From NCBI GenBank assembly GCA_944326695.1, contig CALVEZ010000034.1:1-37760 (forward strand): 37,760 bases of DNA, written 5' to 3'. Source of the DNA: Candidatus Bilophila faecipullorum (lineage in GTDB: Bacteria; Desulfobacterota; Desulfovibrionia; Desulfovibrionales; Desulfovibrionaceae). This document shows positions 24,351-33,185 of the stretch, one piece after another. The translations under genes were made by a program, and so were the position numbers. The notes beneath the pieces are model-generated. The model did no database searches and was not told where the DNA came from. It saw nothing but the letters and a program-made list of their open reading frames with translations. How positions within the stretch are numbered: position 1 is the stretch's first letter; the number at the start of each line of letters is the position of its first letter.

Positions 24351-27047
24351 CTAGAAGAACTGACCCATCGAGAACTCGAAGCGGCCGTTGGTGCGCTCCC
24401 CTTCGACGTTCTTGTCGAGCGGGTACCCGTAGGCGAAACGCAAGTCGCCCATCGGCGAGCGCCAGCGCAGTTCGAGGCCCACCGACTTTTTGAGATCGGT
24501 GAAGTAGGGGTTGGAATCCTGCTTGGAGTCGTTGTTGAAGCCCACGTCGAAGAAGGGAACCAGCGCAATGCCCAGTTCCGGCTCGACGGTCCAGATATAT
24601 TCGAGGTTCAGGAAGCCCATGCGGTCGCCGCCGATCTCGTCGTGGTACTCCGGATCGAGGGGCGCCAAATCTTCGGAGTCGTAGCCGCGGATGGAGTCGA
24701 TGCCGCCGATGAAGAAGCGGTCGAAGACCGGGACGGGCTTGTCGGAGTTTTCATAGACCCCGCCGAGCCGACCGCGCCAGTGGAAGATGTGGTTCGGGTT
24801 GCGCAGGAGGGTATGGAATGCCTGCAATTCACCAACGGTTTTGAAGAAGTTATCGTTCCCGCCGATGCCCCCGCCGCCGTATTCGAGGAAGATGCGGGCC
24901 ACGGTACCTGTTGTGGGCCGTTCGCGGGAGTCGGTGGAGTCGAAGGTCAGGCTGGAGCTCAGGACGCTCGACAGGTTGCGGCCCTCGTATTCCTTGTAGG
25001 CGCGCGAAGCGGAATCGGGAATGTTGAAGAGGGTGTAGCGGTCGAGGCGGTAGCCCACGGACACGGACGAGTATTCCCCGATGGGATGGAAGAGACGGAT
25101 GGTGTTACCGATGGTCTTCTTTTCAAAGTCGTCCCATTCCTGCCAGATGGCGTAGGCGTTGTCGCTGAAGCCGAAGTCGGTATCGTAGATGCGCGGGTTG
25201 ACGAAGGACAGGTCGAGGTAGGAGGACTTGCCGGAGACGAAACCCTGCAAGGCGAGCGAGTAGCCCCGACCGAAGAGGTTGCGCTCCATGATGCTGCCGG
25301 TCACGCCGAACTGGGAGAAGGTGGAGTAGCCCACGCCGCCCATGAGCGCGCCGGTGCGGTCTTCCTTGAGATTGACGCGCAGGTCCACCTCGTCTTCCTT
25401 GTCGGTAGGCACGATGGTGGTGTCGGCCTGCGTGAAGTAGCGCAGGCGGTTCAGGCGTTCGTTGGAGCGGCGCAGCTTGGAGCCGTCGAACTGATCGCCG
25501 TCGGCAAGGCGCAATTCACGGAAAATAACGTTGTCGCGGGTGCGGGTGTTGCCCTGCGCGACCACGCGGCGGATATGGACCTTCTGTTTTTTGGAGGGCA
25601 CGAAGAAGATGTCGATGGTGCCGTCTTCCTCATGCTTGGGCGTGTCGAGGTTCACTTCCGCGAAAGCATAGCCGTAGTTGCCGTAGAAGTCGGTCAGGGC
25701 CTTGATGTCGTCCTGAATGACGGACAACGAGAAATAGCCGTTGTCCTGCTTGTACTCGTCGGTCTTGATGACCTTGAACAGGCGCTCGTCGCTGTCGATG
25801 AGATCGCCCTTGAAGCCGATCTCGCCGAGCTTGTAGCGTTTGCCTTCGTTGACGGTGAAGGTGACGGTGATGCCGTCCTCCGCATAGTCGACCTTGGGCG
25901 CGGCCACCTGTACGTCGATGTAACCGTGATTCATGGCGTAGGCGGTGATGGCGGCGGAGTCGCGTTCCAGATATTCCTCGCGCAGGACGCCCGTGCCGGT
26001 GATCCACGAGAGGATGCCGTGCTCCTGCAAAGCGAGTTCTTTCTTGAGATCGCCCGCGTCTATGCTCTCAAGGCCCTCGAGCTTGATTTCCTTGATGTAG
26101 AGCTTCTTGCCTTCCTTGACGTCGAAGACGAGGACGGCGGAGGTGCTGTTGGCCCGGGGTTCGATGCGGTAGTTCACCTCCGCGAGGTAGAAGCCTTCCT
26201 TGCGGTAGAGTTCGGTGATGCGCTGGATGTCCTCGGCAAGCAGGCGGTCGTTGAGGACCGAGCCCGTTTTCGAGCTCATGGCCGCGAGGATGTCGTCTTT
26301 TTTCACTTCATCGGAGCCGTTGACGATGACGTCGTCGATGCGGGGCTTTTCCTTGACGTCAAAGACGAGGACGCGGCCCCCGCCGCCTTGCTCGATGTCC
26401 GCGGTGACGTCGCTGAAGTAGCCGAGGTCCCAGATACGCTTGATTTCTTCATTGAGGGTCGCGGGATCGACCACGTCGCCCTTGCGGGTGGACAGGCGCA
26501 TCAGCACCACGTCGGGGTCAAGGACCTTGAGGCCGCGTATCTGGATGGAGGAGATCGCGTCCCCTTTGACGGCCGCGCCGCTCATGTGTTCGACCAGCTC
26601 GTCCACGGCGGGGAGCAGCTCAATGAGGTTCGCCTTCTGCGCGAAATAGGGCTGCGCGCTCTTTTCGCCGGAGGCGTCCACCATGCGGGCGTCGATGCTG
26701 AAGGCGTCGCCGGTCTTGTTGAAGCTGCCGTAGACGGCGTAGTCCGCGCCTGTCTGCCGGGCCACGGAACGCGCCGCCGCCAGATTGAGCTGGCTGACCT
26801 TCTGCTGGCGGAGCAGGCGCAGCGTGTCCTTGGGCGGCACGACCTTGAAGCCGCGCGCCGCGAGGCGCTGCGCGAAGAGCGCGGGCAGCTCGTCGTTCAG
26901 AGAATCGACGTCCGCCCCTCCGCTGATTTGGAAGGGGAGGACGGCCACGCGGACGTTCTCCTGCCCGGCGGGGGCGGCCTGAGCCATGCCGACGTAGAGC
27001 AGGTTACAGAGCGCCAGCGCCAGCAGCGCGAGTACGCATTTCTTCAT
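24351..27047 (-). CDS. bamA: Outer membrane protein assembly factor BamA
   Basis: An 898-residue Omp85 protein that folds and inserts beta-barrel proteins into the outer membrane. A Sec signal (MKKCVLALLALALCNLLYVG to about residue 24) is followed by an extra domain of roughly 140 residues (VRVAVLPFQISGGADV; GADYAVYGSFNKTGDAFSID) that resembles the FlgO/TolB-N type fold. Then come five POTRA domains (first strands ISSIQIRGL, PRIDDVIVNG, LYIKEIKLEG, YKLGEIGFKG, VHIRRVVAQG) and the barrel from about residue 540, with the loop motif IRGY and a terminal Phe. Most BamA proteins are near 800 residues, and the extra domain explains the difference. The start has GGAG nine bases upstream and lies 44 bp inside lolD. 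Confidence 0.95.
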   Translation of the reverse strand: MKKCVLALLALALCNLLYVGMAQAAPAGQENVRVAVLPFQISGGADVDSLNDELPALFAQRLAARGFKVVPPKDTLRLLRQQKVSQLNLAAARSVARQTGADYAVYGSFNKTGDAFSIDARMVDASGEKSAQPYFAQKANLIELLPAVDELVEHMSGAAVKGDAISSIQIRGLKVLDPDVVLMRLSTRKGDVVDPATLNEEIKRIWDLGYFSDVTADIEQGGGGRVLVFDVKEKPRIDDVIVNGSDEVKKDDILAAMSSKTGSVLNDRLLAEDIQRITELYRKEGFYLAEVNYRIEPRANSTSAVLVFDVKEGKKLYIKEIKLEGLESIDAGDLKKELALQEHGILSWITGTGVLREEYLERDSAAITAYAMNHGYIDVQVAAPKVDYAEDGITVTFTVNEGKRYKLGEIGFKGDLIDSDERLFKVIKTDEYKQDNGYFSLSVIQDDIKALTDFYGNYGYAFAEVNLDTPKHEEDGTIDIFFVPSKKQKVHIRRVVAQGNTRTRDNVIFRELRLADGDQFDGSKLRRSNERLNRLRYFTQADTTIVPTDKEDEVDLRVNLKEDRTGALMGGVGYSTFSQFGVTGSIMERNLFGRGYSLALQGFVSGKSSYLDLSFVNPRIYDTDFGFSDNAYAIWQEWDDFEKKTIGNTIRLFHPIGEYSSVSVGYRLDRYTLFNIPDSASRAYKEYEGRNLSSVLSSSLTFDSTDSRERPTTGTVARIFLEYGGGGIGGNDNFFKTVGELQAFHTLLRNPNHIFHWRGRLGGVYENSDKPVPVFDRFFIGGIDSIRGYDSEDLAPLDPEYHDEIGGDRMGFLNLEYIWTVEPELGIALVPFFDVGFNNDSKQDSNPYFTDLKKSVGLELRWRSPMGDLRFAYGYPLDKNVEGERTNGRFEFSMGQFF

Positions 27048-27750
27048 ACAGTTCTCCAGAGCGTAATTCGAGGCAGCGCCCAAGGGTTCCGGCCATTTCC
27101 CGGTTGTGGGTGACGATGACCAGGGTCATGCCGAGGGTGCGGTTGAGTTCCAGAAGCAGTTCGGCCACGGTGTCGCCGGTCCGCTGATCCAGATTCCCGG
27201 TGGGTTCGTCGGCGAGCAGGACGCGCGGCTCAAGCAGGATGGCCCGCGCGATGGCGGCGCGTTGCCGTTCGCCGCCCGAGAGGGTGGTCACCCTGTGCTC
27301 GCGGCGTTCGGAAAGCCCGACGCGCCGCAAAGCCTCCCGCGCCAGTTCCAGCGCCTTGGGCCGGGGGAACCCGGCGATGATCGCCTGCATGGCCACATTC
27401 TCCTCGGTGGAGAATTCCGGCAGCAGGTGGTGGAACTGGAAGACGAAACCGAGCTTGCGATTGCGGAAATGGGCTTTTTCCTCCGGAGTCATGTCCGGGA
27501 GGCTTTGGCCCTCGAAAAGGACCGATCCGGCGGTGGGCGTGTCCAGTGCGCCGAGCAGGTGGAGCAGGGTGGATTTCCCGGACCCCGACGCGCCCACGAT
27601 GGCGAGGGACTCGCCGGACCGGATGGTCAGATTCACGTTGTTGAGGATGGTGACGCGCTCCACCGGACCTTCGCAGGATTTTTCCACGCCCGCAAGCTCA
27701 TAGAGCACGGGACCGGGTTCGCGCGGCGACGCAGGGGATAGATGTTCCAT
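27004..27750 (-). CDS. lolD: Lipoprotein-releasing ABC transporter ATPase LolD
   Basis: A 248-residue cytoplasmic ATPase of the LolCDE complex, which extracts lipoproteins from the inner membrane and hands them to LolA. It has Walker A (GASGSGKST), the Q-loop (FVFQFHHLLPEFSTEENVAM, a LolD-like sequence), the signature LSGGERQRAAIARAI, Walker B (RVLLADEPTGNLD) and the switch His (IVTHNRE). Its ATG shares a base with the lolC stop (TAATG). Its last 14 codons overlap the signal-peptide region of bamA. Confidence 0.95.
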   Translation of the reverse strand: MEHLSPASPREPGPVLYELAGVEKSCEGPVERVTILNNVNLTIRSGESLAIVGASGSGKSTLLHLLGALDTPTAGSVLFEGQSLPDMTPEEKAHFRNRKLGFVFQFHHLLPEFSTEENVAMQAIIAGFPRPKALELAREALRRVGLSERREHRVTTLSGGERQRAAIARAILLEPRVLLADEPTGNLDQRTGDTVAELLLELNRTLGMTLVIVTHNREMAGTLGRCLELRSGELYEEMRTRAAGAGAL

Positions 27751-29027
27751 TATTCGAACCGCAGGGCTTCGGCGGGCTCAAGGCTTGAGGCCTGCCGCGC
27801 CGGGTAGATCGTGGCAAGGAAGCACAGCAGCATGGCCGAAAGGCCGATGATGGCGATATCCCCCCATTCGAGGAGGATAGGCAGGTGGTCGAGGGTGTAC
27901 ACGCCGGGGGGGAGCTTGATGAACTGGTAGCGTTGCAGCAGCAGGGCCAGCCCGATGCCCAGCACGTAGCCGAGCAGGGTGCCCACTACGCCGATGATGG
28001 TTCCCTGCAACATGAAGATGCGGCGGATCATGCCTTTGGTCGCGCCCATCGACATGAGGATGGCGATGTCGTGCGTCTTTTCCATGACCAGCATGACCAG
28101 CGTCGTGACGATGGAGAAGGAGCCGATCAGCACGACCATGGCCAGGAGGATGAACATGCCGATCTTTTCCAGCTTGAGAGCGGCAAAAAGGTTGGCGTTC
28201 ATGTCCATCCACGTGCGCACGGACGCCAGCGGGCCGAGTTCCTTTTGCAGGGCTGCGGCCACGGTGTCGGCCTTGTAGACGTCCTTGACCGTGACCTCGA
28301 TCCCGGAAATCTGATCCGCCGGCAAGCCCAGCAGATCGCGGGCCGCGGCAAGGGAGATGAAACCGAGGGAAGAGTCGTATTCAAACATCCCGGTACGGAA
28401 AACGCCCGCCACCCGGAAAGGCCGGATGCGGGGCTGGAAACCGGCGGTGGTCTTCTGGCCGGAGGGGGAAAGCAGGTTGACGCGGCTGCCTACGGCGAGG
28501 CCGAGGCGCTGGGCCAGTTCCTTGCCCACGAGCACGCCGGGCGGCGCGCCTTCCGTGGACGGCGTGAGCTTGTCCACGCTGCCGCTTGTGAGATCGTCGA
28601 GCATGGACAGGACGGAAGGGGCCGTGTGGGGATCGATGCCCCGCAGCACGACGCCTTTGACCCCGCTCGGAGAGGAGAGCATCCCCTCGGCGTAGAGGAA
28701 GGGCGTGGAGCCCACGACGCCGGGCGTGGCGTCGATGCGCCGCAGTACGCCGGTGATGCCGGAAGCCCCGTCCTCCGGGCTGGAGCCGGACCCGGAAGGA
28801 GGCGCGGTCAGCGCCCCCAGCGGGCCGGAAACGATGATGTGCGCATTCGCGCCGAGAATCTTGTCGCGGATATCCGTCGTGAACCCGTTGTAGACGCCGA
28901 GGACCACCACGAGCGCGGCCACGCCTATGGCCACGCCGAGCACGGACATGGCCGAAATGACGTAGATGAAGGCCTGCTTGCGCCGCGCAAAGAGGTAGCG
29001 CAAGGCTACGAAGAGTTCAAAACGCAT
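27750..29027 (-). CDS. lolC: Lipoprotein-releasing ABC transporter permease LolC/LolE
   Basis: A 425-residue inner-membrane permease of the FtsX/MacB type. It has one helix near the N-terminus (residues 22-46, after the typical FELFVALRYLFARRKQAF), a large periplasmic domain (about 47-270) and three helices in the C-terminal third. Only one permease gene is present, so the complex is probably a homodimer on two LolD subunits, as in organisms with a single LolC/E (LolF-type) gene. The start MRFELF at 29027 is preferred for family fit; an ATG four codons earlier is directly behind AGGA, so the true start could be either. The gap to lysS is 5 bp. Confidence 0.93.
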   Translation of the reverse strand: MRFELFVALRYLFARRKQAFIYVISAMSVLGVAIGVAALVVVLGVYNGFTTDIRDKILGANAHIIVSGPLGALTAPPSGSGSSPEDGASGITGVLRRIDATPGVVGSTPFLYAEGMLSSPSGVKGVVLRGIDPHTAPSVLSMLDDLTSGSVDKLTPSTEGAPPGVLVGKELAQRLGLAVGSRVNLLSPSGQKTTAGFQPRIRPFRVAGVFRTGMFEYDSSLGFISLAAARDLLGLPADQISGIEVTVKDVYKADTVAAALQKELGPLASVRTWMDMNANLFAALKLEKIGMFILLAMVVLIGSFSIVTTLVMLVMEKTHDIAILMSMGATKGMIRRIFMLQGTIIGVVGTLLGYVLGIGLALLLQRYQFIKLPPGVYTLDHLPILLEWGDIAIIGLSAMLLCFLATIYPARQASSLEPAEALRFE

Positions 29028-29032
29028 AGATG

Positions 29033-30616
29033 TCAGCATTCCTGCTTGAGCAGCGGGAAGAAGATCACTTCACGGATGGACGGGGAGTCGGTCAGCAGCA
29101 TGACCAGACGGTCGATGCCGATGCCTTCGCCCGCGGCCGGGGGCATGCCGTATTCCAGAGCGCGCAGGTAATCTTCATCCATGGAGCAGGCTTCGTCGTC
29201 TCCGGCGGCCTTCTCGCGGACCTGTTCCTCGAAGCGCATACGCTGATCGATGGGGTCGTTCAGTTCCGAGAAGGCGTTGCCGTATTCGCGGCCCATGATG
29301 AAAAGCTCGAAGCGATCCGTGATTTCCGGATTGTCCTGATTGCGGCGCGCCAACGGGGAGATTTCCGTGGGATAATGGTAAATGAAGGTCGGCGCAATGA
29401 GTTTCGGTTCGACATCGAGGTCGAAAAGCTTGGCCTGGAGCTTGCCGAGCTTGTCGGTCTTGAGGATTTTTTCGCCGCGTTCGCGCACGTAGGCGCTGAC
29501 CTTGGCGAAATCGTTATAGAATTCGGGAGAGTGACCGCCGACCTTCTCCAGCGACTCGTGGAAGGTGAGGCGCTGCCACTTGCCGGGGGTGAGATCGATT
29601 TCGGTCCCCTGATAGGTGATGACGGGGCTGCCGCAGACTTCGGTGGCGATGGTGGAGAAAAGCTCTTCCGTGAGGTCCATGAGGTCGTAGAAGGTCGCGT
29701 AGGCCCAGTAGAATTCACACATGGTGAATTCCGGGTTGTGGCGCACGGAAATGCCTTCGTTGCGGAAGTTGCGGTTCAGCTCGAACACCTTTTCAAAGCC
29801 GCCCACCAGCAGGCGCTTGAGGTAGAGCTCGGGCGCGATGCGCATGTACAGTTCCATGTCCAGCGCGTTGTGGTGGGTGATGAAGGGACGCGCCGCCGCG
29901 CCGCCCGCCACGGGATGGAGCATGGGCGTTTCCACTTCCACGAAGCCGCGTTCTTCAAGGAAGGCGCGGAACGTGCGGATGATCTTGCTGCGCTTGCGGA
30001 AAATGTCGCGCACCCGCGGGTTGGTGATGAGGTCCACGTAGCGCTGGCGGTAGCGGATTTCGACGTTGGTGAGGCCCTTGTGCTTTTCGGGCAGGGAGCG
30101 GAAGGATTTGGTGAGCAGCGTCACTTCGTCGCAGGCGAGGGTAAGCTCGTCGGTCTTGGTGCGGAACAGCTTGCCGTGCACGCCCACGATGTCGCCGATG
30201 TCGAACTTTTTGAAATTCTTGTAGGCTTCTTCGCCCATGAGTTCGCGCGAGGCATAGCACTGGATGCGTCCGCTGCGATCCATAAGATGGAAAAAGGCCA
30301 CCTTGCCGAAGGAGCGGTGGGAAATGATGCGCCCGGCGCAGGTGAACGTTTCCGTCAGCTCTTCAAGCTCGGCTGCGGAATAGGCTTCGTATTCGGCGCG
30401 GATGGCTCCGGCGTTGTGGGTTTTGACGAACCCGTTGCGATGAAGGGGGACTCCGGCATCCATGAGTTCGCAGGATTTCACCACGCAGTTTTTGATGACT
30501 TCGTTGAGTTCGTCCTTGTCGGCGAGGCTCTGAAGCATGGGCATGAAGTAGGCTGCGTGAGCCGATTTGGTGGCAAGCTTGACGGGCTTGTGGTGTGTCG
30601 TTTCCTGGTTGCTCAA
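29033..30616 (-). CDS. lysS: Lysyl-tRNA synthetase, class II
   Basis: A 527-residue cytoplasmic class II synthetase that charges tRNA-Lys. The OB-fold anticodon domain lies at about residues 85-180 ([24 protein letters not shown]), motif 1 near [25 protein letters not shown], motif 2 [20 protein letters not shown], and motif 3 at the C-terminus ([14 protein letters not shown]). The start is TTG, with GGAGAG six bases upstream; the next in-frame ATG lies 24 codons on and has no comparable site. It heads the envelope gene block, with lolC 5 bp behind it. Confidence 0.95.
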   Translation of the reverse strand: MSNQETTHHKPVKLATKSAHAAYFMPMLQSLADKDELNEVIKNCVVKSCELMDAGVPLHRNGFVKTHNAGAIRAEYEAYSAAELEELTETFTCAGRIISHRSFGKVAFFHLMDRSGRIQCYASRELMGEEAYKNFKKFDIGDIVGVHGKLFRTKTDELTLACDEVTLLTKSFRSLPEKHKGLTNVEIRYRQRYVDLITNPRVRDIFRKRSKIIRTFRAFLEERGFVEVETPMLHPVAGGAAARPFITHHNALDMELYMRIAPELYLKRLLVGGFEKVFELNRNFRNEGISVRHNPEFTMCEFYWAYATFYDLMDLTEELFSTIATEVCGSPVITYQGTEIDLTPGKWQRLTFHESLEKVGGHSPEFYNDFAKVSAYVRERGEKILKTDKLGKLQAKLFDLDVEPKLIAPTFIYHYPTEISPLARRNQDNPEITDRFELFIMGREYGNAFSELNDPIDQRMRFEEQVREKAAGDDEACSMDEDYLRALEYGMPPAAGEGIGIDRLVMLLTDSPSIREVIFFPLLKQEC

Positions 30617-31018
30617 GGGAATCTCTCCATCTTAAATAACGATTGGCGACCGGCGACGTTCTCCGCCTGACGGGGAGAAGGGGGGTCGTGTCCGGGGCGT
30701 AAGGGGACAGCCTTGTGCGGTTCGCAGCGGCGCGGTCGAAGCCGCCCCCGGAAGACCTTGCCGTACGCCCTTCGCGTCGGGAAACGTTTTTCTTTCCCGC
30801 ACCGCGCTTCCTTTCGGGGAAGCGGAAAGGCCCCTCCATCCCGGGCGTCCGCGCGAACTTGATCGCACAGTTTGTATCCGCAAAGCCGTAGTCCAATTGT
30901 GCTGTACAGTCAAGGATGTGGCGCGCCCCAAAAATTTTTTTCGGGAAATGAGAAAAAAACGCTTGACGGAGCTGCCCCCTTTGGGTAGACCTCTTTTCGC
31001 ACCAACAACGTGCCTCAT
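30617..31018. other. Divergent intergenic region, lysS/tRNA-Asn
   Basis: About 400 bp. It holds the tRNA-Asn promoter and, for lysS, a poor candidate on the minus strand: TTGACT (30908-30913), 17 bp, TACGGC (30885-30890), which would give a leader of some 260 nt. No gene is convincing. Confidence 0.35.
30963..30991 (+). promoter_or_regulatory. Promoter of tRNA-Asn
   Basis: TTGACG (30963-30968), 17 bp, TAGACC (30986-30991), placing transcription start about 20 nt before the tRNA. The TTGACGGAG context is shared with the tRNA-Thr and hmcA promoters. Confidence 0.55.
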
Positions 31019-31094
31019 TCCCCGGTGGCTCAATCGGCAGAGCGGGTGACTGTTAATCACTAGGTTGGCGGTTCAAGTCCGTCCCGGGGAGCCA
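31019..31094 (+). tRNA. tRNA-Asn (GTT)
   Basis: A 76-nt cloverleaf with encoded CCA. Acceptor TCCCCGG/CCGGGGA, D arm GGCTCAATCGGCAGAGC, anticodon stem ending in GTGA/TCAC with loop CTGTTAA and anticodon GTT, T arm GGCGGTTCAAGTCCGTC. Its 3' end faces a tyrosine integrase, so it is the probable integration site of the element to the right. Confidence 0.96.
31060..31094 (+). other. Predicted attachment site (attL) in tRNA-Asn 3' end
   Basis: The 3' half of tRNA-Asn, next to an integrase reading toward it, is the usual place for the crossover core. No second copy is found in the window, so the other end must lie beyond the right edge. The boundaries are inferred. Confidence 0.45.
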
Positions 31095-31102
31095 GTTAAT
31101 TC

Positions 31103-31134
31103 AAGGGCTTGCATGAAAATGCAAGCCCTTTTTT
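31103..31134 (+). terminator. Terminator after tRNA-Asn
   Basis: AAGGGCTTGCAT (31103-31114), loop GAAA, ATGCAAGCCCTT, then TTTT. The perfect 12-bp stem also sits 26 bp past the leftward integrase stop. Confidence 0.92.
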
Positions 31135-31159
31135 GTGCACCAAGCTGCACCAAGCCCAT

Positions 31160-32158
31160 TCATAGAGGATCAACGTCGATTGCGGGCATGAGCGACCCGG
31201 CGTGAGACTGCCCTCCCGGAGTAACGTGAGCATACGTGCTCCCGGTGGTCGTCACTGAGGCGTGGCCGAGCTGCGCGGCGACTGCGGCGAGGTCGGCACC
31301 GCGGGCTAGCATCTCCGTTGCGGCCAGATGGCGTACATCGTAGAAGCGTAGAGAGACCCCCGCCTGTCGGCACGCTTTCCCCCATGCTTTATGGTAGGAG
31401 AGGACACGTCTTCCTACGTTGTGGCATACAAGATCGATCCCCCGCTGGAAGTCTTCGGTATAACGTGCGGCGGCTTCCTGCATGTAGACGGGATTCGGGT
31501 ATACGTTTTTGATTCTCCCTGTTTTTCCTTGCCGAATTGAAACGATTCCCCGCCGGAAGTTGAACGCATCCCATTGCAAGCTGAAGAGTTCCACCTGCCC
31601 AGGGCGCAGGGCCAGAAAGAAGGCCGTTTTCGCCGCCCATTGCAGATAAGGGGGCAGGAAAGGGTAGAGACGCTTCAAGTCAAGCAGGGTAGCCTTGTGA
31701 AGGGGCTTGGCGATCTTCAGCTTCTTGAAGTCACGCCACGGATTGAGCAAGAGCAGCCCTTGATCCACTCCCCACGCCAGAATCGCCCTCGTGTACGCCT
31801 GATAGTGATTGGTGGTATTATTGCTGGCCTTGCGTGCGCGCATATTTTCCCGCAGGCGTTCAAGGTCCTGCCGGGTCAGGGAATCAGCGTATTTGTCGCG
31901 CATAAAGGCACAGGGGCCTCCGTCAGCATATAACCAGATGATGCGCTCTCTGGTTTCGTGGAACAGATCGGGGTTTCCGTGCAAGTATTTGACGATCAAT
32001 TCTCCCATCGTCAGACGAAGCTCTTCTTCCGGGGCATTCTGTTCAGCGTCAAAAGCCTCCGCTATCGCTTTATCGCGGAAAGAACGCTGTTTCCATACCC
32101 CGGAATCATCCTTGTATTTGACAATGAAACGTCCATCTGATCTTTGTGATAGGCTCAT
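31160..32158 (-). CDS. int: Tyrosine recombinase (integrase)
   Basis: A 332-residue phage-type tyrosine recombinase that would integrate and excise the element at tRNA-Asn. An N-terminal arm-binding part (about 1-45) precedes the core-binding domain (50-150) and the catalytic domain (155-320). By family position the catalytic residues are Arg185 (ALRPGQVE), Lys212 (QGKTGR), Arg276, His299 (LGHASVTTT) and Tyr309 (STYAHV). The usual first His of HxxR is Tyr273 (FYDVRH). Its ATG overlaps the stop of the preceding 63-aa gene (ATGA). It is the last gene of the leftward operon and faces the tRNA. Confidence 0.93.
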   Translation of the reverse strand: MSLSQRSDGRFIVKYKDDSGVWKQRSFRDKAIAEAFDAEQNAPEEELRLTMGELIVKYLHGNPDLFHETRERIIWLYADGGPCAFMRDKYADSLTRQDLERLRENMRARKASNNTTNHYQAYTRAILAWGVDQGLLLLNPWRDFKKLKIAKPLHKATLLDLKRLYPFLPPYLQWAAKTAFFLALRPGQVELFSLQWDAFNFRRGIVSIRQGKTGRIKNVYPNPVYMQEAAARYTEDFQRGIDLVCHNVGRRVLSYHKAWGKACRQAGVSLRFYDVRHLAATEMLARGADLAAVAAQLGHASVTTTGSTYAHVTPGGQSHAGSLMPAIDVDPL

Positions 32159-32346
32159 TGTGCTCCCCTACATGCGGCCCGGAACTGATTTGAAGAAAAA
32201 GTCTTATTCGGCGGTTTTCTTTGTGTCGTAGAGGCGATCCCTAAGACCTCGGCCATCCGGCGATTGATTGCCGCGACCTGCCCCTCAGCCTTTTCTTTTT
32301 CCAGCATGAGATGGACGATTTTCTGTAATTTTTCTGCTTCGCTCAT
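32155..32346 (-). CDS. Small element protein, 63 aa
   Basis: A 63-residue polar protein, MSEAEKLQKIVHLMLEKEKA and on, with an N-terminal helix of heptad-like character and a basic C-terminus. It overlaps the integrase start by 4 bp, so it is likely translated with it. No helix-turn-helix is evident. An excisionase or integrase-partner role is possible from position only. The binding site before its ATG is weak. Confidence 0.5.
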   Translation of the reverse strand: MSEAEKLQKIVHLMLEKEKAEGQVAAINRRMAEVLGIASTTQRKPPNKTFSSNQFRAACRGAQ

Positions 32347-32419
32347 AGCATTTCTCGAATAAAGGTATGAGGTGAGGCTTTCCCTGCGCGTTGTTGTCCG
32401 GCCGCGCCCCCGGATGGCG

Positions 32420-32818
32420 TTATCCTTCGCCAGATTCCGTTTGACCGGGCTCCCCGGGATTGGACGGGGCCATGCTCAGTGCCTCCCGCAGTTCCGCAGC
32501 CAGTGCGGGTACCGTGCCCACCAGCGTGGCCCTGAGTATAGGTTCGAGGCGATGGATGCATTGTTCCAGGGTAAAGAGGTTTGGCGGCTGTCCCGTGCTT
32601 TGCGCGAGGTAAGGCACACCCTCTCCGGTACGGACCCATGCGGGGTTGAGGGCGTGCTTGTCGAAAAGGCTCAAAAGCCACTGGACCGGGATGGAGTTGC
32701 GCCGTTTGGCATCGGAGATGTTGCTCTGCCGGATGCCGAGTTCTGCGGCCAACTCGCTTTGCGTGCGCAGGCCCGTGGCCTCCAAAATGCGCTGGTATGC
32801 GGACTGGAAATCAGACAT
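32420..32818 (-). CDS. CI-type helix-turn-helix regulator
   Basis: A 132-residue DNA-binding protein whose first 65 residues fit the phage CI repressor HTH domain: AYQRILEATGLRTQSELAAE, then LGIRQSNISDAKRRNSIPVQWL and NPAWVRTGEG. The C-terminal half is short and ends in an acidic, Pro/Gly-rich tail. There is no S24 (LexA-type) peptidase domain, so RecA-triggered self-cleavage is not expected. AAGGAG stands before the ATG. It lies inside the leftward operon between a zinc-ribbon gene and the 63-aa gene and is not next to the AT-rich switch at 36.7 kb, so it may regulate something other than the main switch. Confidence 0.8.
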   Translation of the reverse strand: MSDFQSAYQRILEATGLRTQSELAAELGIRQSNISDAKRRNSIPVQWLLSLFDKHALNPAWVRTGEGVPYLAQSTGQPPNLFTLEQCIHRLEPILRATLVGTVPALAAELREALSMAPSNPGEPGQTESGEG

Positions 32819-32836
32819 GGGGGCTCCTTTTAGGGT

Positions 32837-33010
32837 TCACTTCTTCCCCCGCCGATGGTGGCAGAAGGGGCATTCCCTGAGTTTGCTGACGGTGCCGCAG
32901 ATGGGGCAGGCTTTGGGCGCCAGGCCGTCAGTGAGCTTCCCCAGCTTGCAGGAGCCATTGATCTGGGCGAAGTTCTTTTGCTTGCGGGGCTTCGGCGCTT
33001 CATCGGGCAT
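32837..33010 (-). CDS. Small zinc-ribbon protein of the element
   Basis: A 57-residue protein with two cysteine pairs, CPIC and CPFC, 11 residues apart near the C-terminus, typical of a small zinc ribbon. The N-terminus is basic (MPDEAPKPRKQKNFAQINGS). It overlaps the end of the preceding gene by 11 bp. Function unknown; nucleic-acid binding is the likely guess. Confidence 0.6.
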   Translation of the reverse strand: MPDEAPKPRKQKNFAQINGSCKLGKLTDGLAPKACPICGTVSKLRECPFCHHRRGKK

Positions 33011-33185
33011 GGCGTTCCGCTTCCTTGTTGATGGCTTCCAGCGCGGTAAAGACGAGATGCGCCAGACCTGAGAACGCATCGTCCTGAAGGTTCAATTCGG
33101 GGAAGAACTCCACATTGATGCTGAGGGTATTTTCCTTTGGCGTTTCGGAAATGGTGATGGTAGCGCGGCGAGGGGTGTCCATCAT
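33000..33185 (-). CDS. Small element protein, 61 aa
   Basis: A 61-residue protein starting MMDTPRRATITISETPKENT, with two predicted beta strands (ATITISET; LSINVEFFPE) and a C-terminal helix ending AINKEAERHAR. The ATG overlaps the stop of the upstream gene as ATGA and has GGAGG upstream; the second ATG is also possible. No family recognised. It belongs to the tightly packed leftward operon. Confidence 0.6.
   Translation of the reverse strand: MMDTPRRATITISETPKENTLSINVEFFPELNLQDDAFSGLAHLVFTALEAINKEAERHAR

Noticed and set aside
23763..27113. An open frame of 1116 codons on the plus strand
   Set aside because: It lies antisense to the amidase and bamA, which have clear motifs. It is an effect of high-GC codon use, and its translation is low-complexity Gly/Val/Asp-rich.
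30617..30890. A T-box or other riboswitch in the lysS leader
   Set aside because: No T-box sequence or specifier stem is found, and these leaders are not typical of this bacterial group.
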